This document shows positions 45,960 to 57,530 of a DNA stretch of 64,000 nt, in pieces. The position numbers were made by a program, and so were the translations under genes. The notes under the pieces were generated by a model that worked only from the letters and a program-made list of their open reading frames with translations, did not search any database and was not told where the DNA came from. The first letter of the stretch is position 1. Each line of letters opens with the position of its first letter. Origin of the DNA: Caprella mutica (lineage: Eukaryota; Arthropoda; Malacostraca; Amphipoda; Caprellidae); contig CANNZV010000914.1 of NCBI GenBank assembly GCA_947561585.1, forward strand, positions 547,703 through 611,702. The letters run 5' to 3'.

Positions 45960-47480
45960 AATGCGGCTAAAACACATAAAAGGGAAGAGGAAATTATTGA
46001 AAAATTGGCAGACGATAAAAGTCGAGATGAGAACAAACGTTATTATGGAGCTGTTCTCGATAAGATTGAAGATGTGATAGGAAAGGGGATATCAAGATTG
46101 AAAATGATGTGAAATTCACTTTCAAAGTGGATACAGGAGCTGATCTATGGTTATTAATTATAAGAAATACAAAGCCTGAGATCCCAGATTGAACTCAAAG
46201 AAAGCCGATTAAACATTACTGGGTGCTTCAGGTAAAATAAAGTTTGAAGGAGTGTTTTCAGGTAAAATGTCATTCAAGAAGAATTTCTTTCTGGCGATAA
46301 TTACGTTCCCCAGAAAAAAACATGGCAGCCAATTTAGTGAGCGTAGAAGCTTCATTGGAATTGAATATAGTTAAATTCTCTGAAGTCATTTCGGGCAATG
46401 ACAATTTGTTTGGATTCGAATTTTGGAACAGTACTCCAGTGAAATTTAAGAAGAAAACTACGCTGAGTATTAATAAGTATTTACAGCAAGAGAATTCCCT
46501 ACTCAATGACGAGAAGCACAAACTGAATGAGATGATTTTTAAGAAAAAGTTTCCATTCCAACTGTTTGATTCAAATGCTGATCGATTCAGGTAGCGTTAC
46601 AATTTGTTTTGAATATAGGATTTTTTTTAAATATCCTTTTATACAATAGACATTTCAAGAATTGAGTGCAAAATTCCAAGAGCTGAATTCTTCTCAAAGC
46701 TTGATGCGGATTTTTCCACATCCCCATTGAAGAAATCAACATCCTATTCTTACAACGTGTAGGTATGACCCTTTGCGGAAAGTACTGACAAAGAAAAAAA
46801 GTCTCTGCATGATGTTAATTTCTCAAATCAAAGTTTTCTAATTTTCTATAATTTCCAAGTCTTATAATTTGTCGTCGAGTCCCCAAACCAATAATAAAAT
46901 ATCTACAGGCATTGCAATTAGTAAATCTTCTTTAGAAAATGTGAAATTAGTAAACGGTCAAAAAATAATTTTGGATAAACTTTTATGCGACTGACTTCGA
47001 TTCTTCACTCCTGAGATTTATCAGATGAACGAACTGTTAGAAAGGCTTACAAGTGTAGCATGTTGTGTATATACATTAGTATAATACTTGTATAAAATGA
47101 AGAACATGAAAAAGATGTACATGTTGTTGTGAAAAGAATAAAGCACAGAAGTTATATGAAAATGAAACCGAATTGAAGAAAAAATAGAGTTTCTTAGATA
47201 TTCCATTTGTGAAGCAATAATTAAAATTGACGAAAATATTGTGAGAGCAATTTCAGAGCTCGAAAGAACACACATAATATATCAAGGATGTGGCAACTGA
47301 AGGACAATTTAAACTATTTTTACCTTTATATAATAGAACTAAAATTACACATTAGACGAATGTGATATTGTTAACGGAGCAACCCTTTTGATGAAGAAAT
47401 TAAATACGAGATATGATATAATACAAATATTATTGATGTTCTTTTAGAAATTGTAAATGTAATGAACTCTTTTGAAGAAA
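45960..47480 (+). pseudogene. Ty3/gypsy-type polyprotein fossil (protease and reverse transcriptase)
   Basis: At about 46090-46165 a frame reads VKFTFKVDTGADLWLL, with the DTGAD active-site motif of an aspartic protease. At about 46345-46390, ASLELNIVKF fits the end of the protease-RT linker. AEFFSKLDADFSTSPL at about 46682 matches the RT block with the first aspartate (family form: FSKLDAxxGFWQIPL). At about 47020-47235, broken frames give YQMNELLERL and then IEFLRYSICEAIIKIDENIV. These correspond to the region around and after the RT active site, whose YxDD motif is lost. Stops and shifts are frequent. No LTRs were found around it. Confidence 0.65.
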
Positions 47481-47834
47481 TATAAAAAGAATTTACAAGA
47501 AAATAAACAAAAGGGAAAAATTAATGGTATATATCTCTATACTGTATTTAGAGCATTAATCATTGTGAAGGATTACATACAATTCTCTAAATGGTTAATG
47601 CTGATTCTTGAAACTAATGTACTAGTAATTTGATTATTGAAACATTTTTTTTATGATTTCATCGCCTGAATTACGCTAATAAAATCTTAGTGACCTGAAA
47701 CAAACTAATATCTAGAATTTGAAAATGCCACAACTCTAACTAATGAATTCAATGTACATCACATCAGCGACTGGTTTATATGTGTAATGTATATATGTGT
47801 TATATGTACATATATATGTGTATTACTTCGCATG

Positions 47835-48020
47835 TCTTGCTAAATTAGGAGGTAGGGTGAACAGATATACTGTCAGAGAAAGAAGTCACTGTTATGATGC
47901 TGATTTCACAAATCACAGTTTTAATTTTCAAATCTTAAAAATTAGCCGTAGTGTACTCAGACCAATTTCAAAATATCTACATGCATTAAAATTAGTAAAG
48001 TTTCTTTTTGGAAATGTGGA
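47835..48020 (+). repeat. Diverged duplicate of 46790-46985
   Basis: Shared phrases include GATGCTGATTTCACAAATCA (cf. GATGTTAATTTCTCAAATCA), AAAATATCTACATGCATT (cf. AAAATATCTACAGGCATT) and TTAGTAAAGTTTCTTTTTGG. It appears to be a second copy of part of the gypsy fossil. A short open frame here (47797-48075) is a by-product. Confidence 0.5.
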
Positions 48021-48079
48021 AGTAGTAAATTATTTTACAATCATCACAGGTACACTTTTCTTTGCCTGTACCTGATATG

Positions 48080-49018
48080 GGGAGAAAAGCAAGATGTCAC
48101 ATTATTAGATGCGTCTTGACAATTTACTATGTTTTCACATGCGTGACATTAATATTGTCTATGAATGTTGTGCCTGATATTCATAAATAACTAAATAGTT
48201 CGGTGAAGTCATCTTTTTGAAAGGAAATTCATATTAACAACTGAGAAATCACCATAAAGAGTTAATTAGTTTTTTATTGCCCTGACATGCAAACCAAATT
48301 AGTGAAGTATGTAAAACTAGAGCAAATCAATTTAATATTATTGTAGTAGATGTTTAACGTGTGCTCCGGAACTAAAGGCCATATCACTAGCAGCTAAAGG
48401 GAAATAAATACTAGGGACTTTGAAAGTATCATATCACAGTAACACTTCTGTGATATGATACTGTTTTGACTAGATATGAAGCGATGAAACTAGTCATTAT
48501 GGTATAGACGGCTATATATATTGTGTCAAATACTCAATTTCAATAACTCTCCTTTGAGAGAGGGCTTCAAATTACTGAAGTATATGATATAACCTCAATA
48601 AATTCCAGGTGAATCCGTAATCCTACAACAGAGTTCAAGAGGAAGAATATAGGCCACACAATATAGAATGAGGAAGTACAAGCTAACCCTTTATGTCCTC
48701 AGATGACATCTCAGTCCTCTTTCAATTGATGCCTTTTATTGGATAATTTAGAGTTATTTTCCTTTAACGACCCCATTTATTAGAATCAACGTGTACACAT
48801 ACATTAAAGTAAGCATTATTGTGGTTTTATTTATATGTCTTAATCAAATTCGATTTCTTATATTTTTCAATAAGCTTAGTTTTTGCCTATATATTACAAG
48901 GATATATTAAAAATATTTTTTTATTTTACGTTCAATTTAATTTAAAGTAATATAGGGTTAATTATTTCCCAAAACTTAACCATGGACGTTACGGATTGAC
49001 TGCTGTTTGAGAACCATT
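48080..49018. other. Repeat fragments, no gene recognised
   Basis: A short piece of the dispersed 250-bp family (AAAGGCCATATCAC at 48380) is seen; the remainder is AT-rich and unassigned. Confidence 0.4.
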
Positions 49019-49972
49019 TACTAGTTCTATAAGATGTTGTTACTTCCCTACTCTGTATACTGTGCCTTTACCAGCCCTATAAGATGTTGTTACTTCCCTA
49101 CTCTGTATACTGTGCCTTTACCAGCCCTATAAGTTGTTGTTACTTCCCTACTCTGTATACTGTGCCTTTACCAGCCCTATAAGTTGTTGTTACTTCCCTA
49201 CTCTGTATACTGTGCCTTTACCAGCCCTATAAGATGTTGTTACTTCCCTACTCTGTATACTGTGCCTTTACCAGCCCTATAAGATGTTGTTACTTCCCTA
49301 CTCTATATACTGTGCCTTTACCAGCCCTATAAGATGTTGTTACTTCCCTACTCTGTATACTGTTCCTTTACCAGCTCTAAAAGATGTTGTTACTTCCCTA
49401 CTCTGTATACTGTGCCTTTACCAGCCCTATAAGACGTTGTTACTTCCCTACTCTGTATACTGTGCCTTTACCAGCCCTATAAGATGTTGTTACTTCCCTA
49501 CTCTGTATACTGTGCCTTTACCAGCCCTATAAGACGTTGTTACTTCCCTACTCTGTATACTGTGCCTTTACCAGCCCTATAAGATGTTGTTACTTCCCTA
49601 CTCCGTATACTGTGCCTTTACCAGCCCTATAAGATGTTGTTACTTCCCTACTATGTATACTGTGCCTTTACCAGCCCTATAAGATGTTGTTACTTCCCTA
49701 CTATGTATACTGTGCCTTTACCAGCCCTATAAGATGTTGTTACTTCCCTACTATGTATACTGTGCCTTTACCAGCCCTATAAGATGTTGTTACTTCCCTA
49801 CTCTGTATACTGTGCCTTTACCAGCCCTATAAGATGTTGTTACTTCCCTACTATGTATACTGTGCCTTTACCAGCCCTATAAGATGTTGTTACTTCCCTA
49901 CTCTGTATACTGTTCCTTTACCAGCCCTATAAGATGTTGTTACTTCCCTACTATGTATACTGTGCCTTTACT
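49019..49972. repeat. 50-bp minisatellite, about 19 copies
   Basis: The unit is CCAGCCCTATAAGATGTTGT, TACTTCCCTACTCTGTATAC and TGTGCCTTTA. Copies differ at a few fixed places: AGATG, AGTTG or AGACG; CTCTG or CTATG. Similar variants cluster together, which suggests local expansion. Confidence 0.97.
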
Positions 49973-50149
49973 ACTAAACTAGTTATTGATGATTGTTGCA
50001 TATAATATGTTGATAATACAAATGGGATCTTTCCCATATGACAACCCCCACCACATTTGATGCAAATTGATTTTTCTAATGTATTTTCGTCTTTAGAATC
50101 CAAAAATCATAACTGTTTCTTGTAGAAACTAATACTTTTTGAGATATGA

Positions 50150-50350
50150 GGGTCTGAAGTTAATAATTTCTTATGTATTACTGAAAGATTGAGAATTTGA
50201 AAAAGCTCGTGTTTTCACGCTTGTTGGCTTATTTTGATCAAAGATTGCCAAAATTTAGTTTCCTTGTATCCACTAATTTGTTGTACTGCACACTTCATGA
50301 TTGATTAATGACCTGGTAGGGGGGAGGTATGGGGAGGGGGCATGCATCTC
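50150..50350 (+). repeat. Diverged copy of the 54.5-55.3 kb inverted repeat
   Basis: TTGTACTGCACACTTCATGA at 50281, then TTGATTAATGACCTGGTAGG and a G-rich stretch, parallel TTGTACTGCACACATCATGA at 55141. Upstream GAGATATGAGGG resembles the arm's GAGATATAGCGC. Confidence 0.6.
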
Positions 50351-51540
50351 ATCACACATATATCAGCATTGAAGTAATAAATGGAAAAAACACAGAAACT
50401 GGAAAAATTCGATATATATTTAGGGAATTTTTATTAGATCAATTTCACTATTCATCAGACACGAAATATGTCTTGTAATGTAATGCATATTGAGTTAAGC
50501 CTTTCTTGTGCTTTTTTGTAGAGATATGTAAGTTATTATATCAAATATATATATATTATATCATATTCATATTTAAGTCCAATGTCGTTCATTTAGTAAA
50601 TATTTGTTATTACAATCTCATAAAACGGAAAGAATAAAATAGAATAATGAAATTGGTTAAAACTTCATATTACCTGTAGAATTTCATACAATAGGTGTTA
50701 CCTTATTAAACATTTAGAATTATACAAAAATGGAAGACCTTCATATAACATTTTGAACGTCAAAAAATTGGTATACAGGCATCCCCCGATTTAGTTACCA
50801 AACAAGTAACTAAAGCGAATAAAAGTAACAAGAAATTTGTTGTAATTGTCACTCCTTGATTTAGACCTCATTTTCTATGAGTTATAGGAAGAAAATTTGT
50901 GTAAGAGTTATTGCGTATATAAGTATATTAATAATAATATACAGTCGATCTTTCATTGTTTGTGACTGTGATGAAAAAGTTCAAAGTCATTTATTTATTT
51001 AAGGTTTTAAAATTAATCCATAGCTTAACTCTCACTCAGTATAGGTGAGTAATTAATAGATACTTTGATTTCTATAATTATTGTGCTACATCTAACAAAC
51101 AGCAATTTTATGCTGTTTGTTAAATTTTATGCCTACTACCAAATGCTTTTGGTAGTAGGGTACTAAGTTCCAAGTTATTGGTTGGTTCTACAATTTCGAA
51201 CACATTAGAAAAGAATATATTATAATTATTATTTAACTTCTATTCTAATTGGTATCATGGATAACATTTGAAATAAAAGTTAAATAATGATTATTATATA
51301 GAGATTTTCACGTGTTCGAAAATATGGAACTAACCCTAAAATAAGACATGTTGAATTTCTGAACCAACTGCTTCTAATAACTTTATCTGGATTATAATTA
51401 TGGTTTTTTTTTTTAGTTACCGTGAAATAATCACAAAAAAATGTCTCCGTTTTCTATGTCTACGAACGGTTCTTATTTTGAATCATGACTCGAAATAAGT
51501 AACTACTTTTACTAGTGTGAGTTGTACTTAAAGCGAGGCT
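50351..51540. other. AT-rich sequence, no gene recognised
   Basis: Small inverted pairs such as CTACCAAATGCTTTTGGTAG at 51133 are present. No coding frame of note. Confidence 0.4.
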
Positions 51541-51544
51541 TGCC

Positions 51545-51925
51545 TGTAATTTCATAAGACTGGTTTAACTTCATAAAACTGGTATAACTTCATAAAACTG
51601 GTATAACTTCATAAGACTGGTTTAACTTCATAAGACTGGTTTAACTTCATAAGACTGGTTTAACTTCATAAGACTGGTTTAACTTCATAAGACTGGTTTA
51701 ACTTCATAAGACTGGTTTAACTTCATAAGACTGGTTTAACTTCATAAGACTGGTTTAACTTCATAAGACTGGTTTAACTTCATAAGACTGGTTTAACTTC
51801 ATAAAAATTGGTATAACTTCATAAAAATTGGTATAACTTCATAAAAATTGGTATAACTTCATAAAATTGGTATAACTTCATAAAATTGGTATAACTTCAT
51901 AAAATTGGTATAACTTCATAAAATT
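51545..51925. repeat. 19-bp minisatellite, about 20 copies
   Basis: The unit is ATAAGACTGGTTTAACTTC. The array has a homogeneous centre (AGACTGGTTTA) and variant edges: AAACTGGTATA at the left, AAAATTGGTATA at the right. Confidence 0.97.
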
Positions 51926-52023
51926 GATAGACATTAAATAACATGCGTGACAACCTGACAAGATACCTACCTACCAGTACCAAAATTACCTTCCTTCTAT
52001 TACTGTTAAATTAGAATTTAAAT

Positions 52024-52450
52024 AAAGATCTACATGATAGAGAGCAAGAGAACACATGATATAGCAAGGCAAACATGATAGAGAGCAAGAGAAGACATGA
52101 TATAGCAAGGCAAACATGATATAGAGCAAGAGAACACATGATATAGCAAGGCAAACATGATAGAGAGCAAGAGAAGACATGATATAGCAAGGCAAACATG
52201 ATAGAGAGCAAGAGAACACATGATATAGCAAGGCAAACATGATAGAGAGCAAGAGAACACATGATATAGCAAGGCAAACATGATAGAGAGCAAGAGAACA
52301 CATGATATAGCAAGGCAAACATGATATAGAGCAAGAGAACACATGATATAGCAAGTCAAATATGATAGAGAGCAAGAGAACACATGATATAGCAAGGCAA
52401 ACCTGATATAGAGCAAGAGAACACATGATATAGCAAGGCAATATGTAGTA
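52024..52450. repeat. 41-bp minisatellite, left part
   Basis: The unit is AACATGATAGAGAGCAAGAG plus AACACATGATATAGCAAGGCA, about ten copies. Because 41 is not a multiple of three and the unit lacks minus-strand stops, long artificial frames (LYHVFSCSLS-like) arise on the minus strand; they are not genes. Confidence 0.95.
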
Positions 52451-52452
52451 TA

Positions 52453-53460
52453 CAGTATGGGCCACAAAAATGTTTCTGCTTTTTCAAATACTTGTAAATC
52501 GTTTGCTAATGGACGAAAAAACTGTATCTTGGTCTCTTTTTCTCCGCCGCTTATTGTACTATTAACAGGTAGAAACATTTTTGAACTGATGGACATAGTT
52601 TGAGAACAGGTAAGCAAAGAGTGAGGGTGATTATTTTTGTCATTGCGCGAAGGTAATTCTTAGAGCTAACTCTGTGATTTTACTTACTAAAAGGCAGAGA
52701 ATAAAAGAAAAACAAATTAATTGTAGACTTATAATACAGGGTGCTTACATTTCTTCCTTGTAAACTATTTGGAAATTGTACAACATCAGTGACATTTTGA
52801 TCTAATTGAAGTTTTCACTAAGAAGTTTCGTTCTTCGCTTGTTCATTGCAAGGGTAAGGCCCGTTTCACACTTACATTTTTAACACTGCGAAAAAAAGCT
52901 CTTCTTGAAATGTGTTTACACTTTCGTTTTTTTTTATCGTTGATGAAAAAACTCATTAAATTTATACTTCAGCGATAAAAAACGAATGTGTGAACACATT
53001 TTAAGAAAAGGTTTTTTTTCGCGCTGTTAAAAATGCAAGTGTGAAGCGGGCCTCAACCATGAAATGAACAAGCGAAGAACGATTATTCAGAGTGAAAAAA
53101 CTTCAATGAGATCAAAATGCAACTGAAGTTGTTCTATTTGCAAATAGTTTCTAAGGAAGGAGTGTAAACACACAGTATTATAATGTCTACCATTATAAAT
53201 TTTTCTATTTATTCACTGCCTTTTAGTAAGTAAAATCACAGAGTTAGCTCTAAGAATAACCTTTGCGCAATGACAAAAATAATCACCCTCACTCTTTGCT
53301 TACCTGTTCTTAAACTATGTCCATCAGTTCAAAATTGTTTTCACATGTTAATAGTAAAATAAGAGGCGAAGAAAAAGAGACTAAGTTACAGTTTTTTCGT
53401 CCATTGACTAACGATATACAAGTAATTGAAAAAGTGGAAACATTTTTGTGGCCCATACTG
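52453..53460. mobile_element. 1-kb palindromic mariner-type element inserted in the minisatellite
   Basis: The ends CAGTATGGGCCACAAAAATG and, in reverse complement, CAGTATGGGCCACAAAAATG are identical. TA lies outside both (52451-52452 and 53461-53462). The mirrored similarity runs almost to the centre (about 52956). GTAAGCAAAGAGTGAGGGTG at 52610 mirrors 53290; TTACTTACTAAAAGGCAG at 52680 mirrors 53215; and an inner pair, GGCCCGTTTCACACTT at 52858 against 53052, flanks the middle. Each arm is about 500 bp. Confidence 0.85.
52858..53052. repeat. Inner inverted repeat with GGCCCGTTTCACAC ends
   Basis: GGCCCGTTTCACACTTACAT on the left and GGCCCGCTTCACACTTGCAT in reverse complement on the right resemble Harbinger MITE ends (compare 682-7594). 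TAA precedes the left end and TCA follows the right. It may be an older MITE swallowed into the palindrome, or simply its core. Confidence 0.5.
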
Positions 53461-53462
53461 TA

Positions 53463-54028
53463 GAGCAAGAGAATACATGATATAGCAAGGCATAATGGGA
53501 TATAGAGCAAGAAAATTCATGATATAGCAAGGCATTATGTGATATAGAGCAAGAGAACACATGATATAGCAAGGCATTATGGGATATAGAGCAAGAAAAT
53601 ACATGATATAGCAAGGCATTATGGGATATAGAGCGAGAAAATACATGATATAGCAAGGCATTATGTGATATAGAGCAAGAGAACACATGATATAGCAAGG
53701 CCTTATGTGATGCAGAGCAAGAGAACACTTGATATAGCAAGGCAAACATGATATAGAGCAAGAGAACACATGATATAGCAAGGCATTATGTGATATAGAG
53801 CAAGAGAACACATGATATAGCAAATCATTATGTGATATAGAGCAAGAAAATACATGATGTAGCAAGGCATTATATGATAGAGAGCAAGAGAACACATGAT
53901 AGAGCAAGAGAACACATGATAGAGCAAGGCATTATGTGATATAGAGCAAGAAAATACATGATATAGCAAGGCATTATATGATAGAGAGCAAGAGAACACA
54001 TGATATAGCAAGGCAATAGAGCAAGAGG
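53463..54028. repeat. 41-bp minisatellite, right part
   Basis: The array resumes after the palindromic element with related but distinct variants, GCATTATGTGATATAGAGCA and AGAACACATGATATAGCAAG, about 13 copies. Confidence 0.95.
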
Positions 54029-54474
54029 TATGGCTTTTTCACATTAAAACTAAGTTGTGTTTTGAAGATTATTACAATTACCTACAAAATTCAATATAAT
54101 AATGACTAATATCTTGAATAAAAAAATACATCAAATTCGCGTAGTAGATCAGAGTAACGTTCCAAGTTGGTTTGGTCTAGTAAGTAACTCACTTCAGTAG
54201 TTTCGTATTAGGCCAACTCCGTTTTCTATTGAAGTGAAGCGGTGACTTTAACATTTCGATAGCTCTATTTGCTTTTAGTTAATGGTGACTAATATAATAA
54301 TTTTGAGGGGAGACACATTTAGAAACTATATCAAATTTATTTGTTTAAATCATAATAAATAAACAATTTTTTTCAATTAAATCATCATTTAATTAAGGAA
54401 TTATAATATTTTCACTGTATCTAGTTTTCTGTAATTCTTCATATCATTTTTGGTATTTTTTTACACTTTTTATA

Positions 54475-55345
54475 AGTAAAGGGAACCATTTCAAGACGTT
54501 TTTCATCAATACCATTTGGTGCGGAAACTCTTCGTTTTCGAGATATAGCGCAATTAATTTTCCGATAGGTTAGGTTAAGTTTGGGGGTATGGAAAAGTAC
54601 ATTTGCAGTTTATTTCAGATATAACATCACAAATACGAATATAGGGCTGCGTGCCGCCCCCGAACCCCCCCTACCAGGTCATTAAACAATCATTATGTGT
54701 GCAGTACGACAAACTAGCGGATACAGTGAACTGCATTAACGGTTTCATGGAACCAATATTTCATGTCACAAAAATCTAAAAGGCGGAAAGCCTAGGGTTT
54801 TCTACAAGCTTAATGTTATTCCTACCGGAAACGTAATTGCGCTGTATCTCGAAAACGAAGGGTTTCCATGAAAAACGTCGGTAAATTTGTTCTTTAGGTC
54901 CCAACGATTTTCGATATTTTGAGACTTAATATAGGTTAAGGGAGCGATTTTAAGAATTTTTTCATGAATACCATTTGTTGTGCAAATGTTTCGTTTTCGA
55001 AATATAGCGCAATTATGTTTTTGGTAGGAATAACATTAAGTTTGTAGAAAAACACAAAGCTTTCCGCCTTTTAGATTTTTGTGACATGAAATTTAGGTGC
55101 CATGAAACTGTTAATGTAGTTCACTGTATCCGCTAGTTTGTTGTACTGCACACATCATGATTGTTTAATGACCTGGCAGGGGGGTTCGGGGGGCGTGATG
55201 TTAATGTACCTTTCCAGACCCCCAAACTTAACCTAACCTATCGGAAACTTAATTGCGCTATATCTCGAAAACGAAGCATTTCCACAACAAATAGTATTCA
55301 TGAAAAATATCTTAAAACGGCTCCTTTTATATAGAATAAGTGTCA
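54475..55345. repeat. Long inverted repeat with two ~400-bp arms
   Basis: In the left arm CGTTTTCGAGATATAGCGCA (54534), GATAGGTTAGGTTAAGTTTG, CTACCAGGTCATTAAACAAT and GACAAACTAGCGGATACAGT occur. The right arm has the inverses: ACTGTATCCGCTAGTTTGTT (55123), TGTTTAATGACCTGGCAGG, AACTTAACCTAACCTATCGG and TGCGCTATATCTCGAAAACG (55253). The arms themselves are partly self-similar because the CGAAAACGAA box recurs near the centre (54856 and 54990). No gene is present. Confidence 0.8.
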
Positions 55346-55507
55346 AAATATCGAAAATCGATGGGGGACCTAGAGCACAAATTTACCTACCTCATTTTTT
55401 TAGCACAGACTCTGCCTTATGTTTTCTCTAAAATCAGTAAATAAACAATTTGATACACTATTAGAATTAGAAATTTATCGACATCCGTATGTATAGCTAT
55501 AACTATA

Positions 55508-55721
55508 TAGGGTCACGCAGGTAAATTGCAGCCCTCTCAAGAGAGTCTCTAAAACAGTCTGAACCGAAATTACATTAAAATGTTGCATAGCTATCAAAAG
55601 AAGCGCAGTGCACGCTATAATTTGTAATTTAAAGTTTTTAACGAGTGTTTTGAATGTATGATGTTTCTGTTGTTAGAGGCCTCAGTTAGTAAGTGTGCCG
55701 CAATTTACCTGCTTGACCCTA
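55508..55721. mobile_element. MITE with TAGGGTCA ends
   Basis: The ends TAGGGTCACGCAGGTAAATT and, in reverse complement, TAGGGTCAAGCAGGTAAATT are inverses. The 6-bp ACTATA occurs on both sides (55502-55507 and 55722-55727), although the flanks are themselves repetitive. An end fragment of the same family is at 9177-9262. Confidence 0.75.
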
Positions 55722-55729
55722 ACTATAAC

Positions 55730-56200
55730 GACATCCATATGTAGGAGTATATAACTATAACGACATCCATATGCATATTGTATAACTCACCTAATACTTT
55801 ACAAGCAGCAGCTGTATTCGGGCACTTTCCTGCCCTACCGTAATTACCAACCCTGACGCTAATTTTTCTGAGGTATTGTAGCACTTCATGGTACACTACT
55901 CGAATCACGTATATATGGCACTAACGCAACACTTATTGTTCACAATGCACTTTACTAACGCGCTAACACTAAATTATTCTCCATTTCACTAATTGTTCAC
56001 ACTGCAGTAGCACTTCATTATTCTCCACTTCACTAGTCATAGAATCCTAAGAGCTGCCTCTGTACGCGCACTGTGCCGGTTACTTTCACACTGCCGAATC
56101 TTGTGTATTTCAGACGTTTCTCTCGGCACTCCAATTGCTTGCGGTCACTTTACAGTTTTCAACTAAAGCAAATATTCAAATCTCAGCTGTTTATATAATA
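55730..56200. other. Unassigned sequence before the Helitron cluster
   Basis: Short direct repeats, ACTATAACGACATCCATATG, occur at 55723-55775. Further on, several CACTTCACTA and CACTTCATTA phrases occur (55930-56040). No gene was recognised. Confidence 0.4.
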
Positions 56201-57164
56201 TCTATCCTAATAATACCCGTAGTGTGTTTTTTTATTTATTTATTTGGTGTCCGCTTTTACACGACGGGTATTAAACATGAAGAATGTAACTATGATACGC
56301 ACGGGAATATATTGACTTGGTATTTAAATTTATCTTTTCTTAAGCCCCGTCCAGACGGTCAAATTTTTTTAGAGAAGTGACAAACTTAATGACAAACTAA
56401 ATGACAAACTTATCGTCAGTTTTCAAGGAGTGTCTACAAGGTCAAATTTTCTCGCCAAAAGTTTGAGGTTCACTGGCGTCAGTTTCGTCAAAATTAATGT
56501 TATATATCGTGAAAATAAAAATTATATAACTTGGTATGTATATTTTTTAATTTAGAACAGTAAGAAACCGGAAAAAATAATTTTTTTTAATGACAAAATA
56601 TCGTTTTGAAAAGGACAGTCAAAAATAGATCATAGAAAACCATTCACAACGTAGGTAGCCTACCTATAACTTAGATCTAATACAACCAAGTATTAAAGAG
56701 TCTGTCGTCAGCCATTGTAACTAGATAGATACTAAGTTTGAAAAAAATGAGGTTTTTGTAGGTGTACCTAGCTGTAATAAACTAAAATGACGCGCAAATA
56801 AAAAAATATTATTGCCGGAAAGTCAGTGTGTACTTCAAACTTTATCGTCAGCAAATAGTTTGACAAACTTTTTGCTGACGATATCCAACATGTTGGAATA
56901 AAAAAACTGATGAAAAGTTTGACGGTTTGCTGACGCTAGGAAGTTATCGTCATTTAGTTTGTCATTAAGTTTGTCACTTCTCTGAAAAATTTGACCGTCT
57001 GGACGGGGCTTTATTCAATTTTTATATGTATTTTACCTACAAAATAATTTAGACTTTGCAGAAAATTTTATTTTAATTGAATTCATTAAAAGTAACCTAA
57101 TAACGGGTAATAAATTGGTATTGATGTTGACTCGTTATTTTTAACGGGAAAGTACTCTAACTAG
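56201..57164 (+). mobile_element. Helitron-like element 1 (contains a nested MITE)
   Basis: It begins TCTATCCTAATAATACCC after an A and ends ACTCTAACTAG before a T, fitting 5'-TC and CTAG-3' ends between A and T. Shared inner landmarks with the next three copies are GTGTGTTTTTTTATTTATTT, GGTGTCCGCTTTTACACGAC, ATGATACGCACGGGAATATA and, near the 3' end, a CGGG-rich segment TTATTTTTAACGGGAAAGTA. It is non-coding. The MITE 56343-57010 interrupts it. Confidence 0.75.
56343..57010. mobile_element. Harbinger-like MITE nested in Helitron 1
   Basis: The ends AGCCCCGTCCAGACGGTCAA are identical in inverse, followed by GAGAAGTGACAAACTTAATG on both sides. TTA flanks it (56340-56342 and 57011-57013). No ORF. 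Confidence 0.88.
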
Positions 57165-57242
57165 TCTTAAATACTTTTCTATCCTAATAATTTCCATAGT
57201 GTGTTTATTTACTTGGTATCCGATTTGGCTAGACCGTTATAA

Positions 57243-57527
57243 AGGTACGTTTTGCATGAAGCGATTGTTGCGATCATCGCTCAGCTATCGTCGCTCAGTG
57301 ATGATCGCTGAGCGCTAGTTCAATGCTATGCACATTGGGCTGTTTTGAAACGAACGCTTTCGATCACCTAGCGATCATCGCACAGTAATGTAAATACATT
57401 GAACTATAGTGCTCAGCGACAAGCGTTCGTTGCAAAACAGCCCCATAGGAATAGCATTGAAGTAGTGTTCAGCAATAATCGCTGGGCGATGATCGATCGT
57501 AATAATCGCTGCATGCAAAACGTACCT
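57243..57527. mobile_element. Harbinger-like MITE with AGGTACGTTTTGCATG ends, first of two
   Basis: The ends AGGTACGTTTTGCATGAAGC and, in reverse complement, AGGTACGTTTTGCATGCAGC have TAA on both sides (57240-57242 and 57528-57530). The inside is crowded with palindromic words such as GCGATCATCGC and GATGATCGCTGAGCG. Confidence 0.8.
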
Positions 57528-57530
57528 TAA

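Noticed and set aside
49284..49532. Plus-strand frame of 82 codons with TSPIRCCYFP-type repeats
   Set aside because: Product of the 50-bp minisatellite; it has no independent support.
49019..49972. CRISPR-like regularly spaced repeats
   Set aside because: The repeats are directly tandem, with no unique spacers of constant length, and the surrounding genome is eukaryotic.
51986..54011. Minus-strand open frames of up to 195 codons with LYHVFSCSLS-like repeats
   Set aside because: They are generated by the 41-bp minisatellite, whose unit lacks stops on that strand and is not a multiple of three. All three frames give similar peptides, and there is no start context or splice structure.
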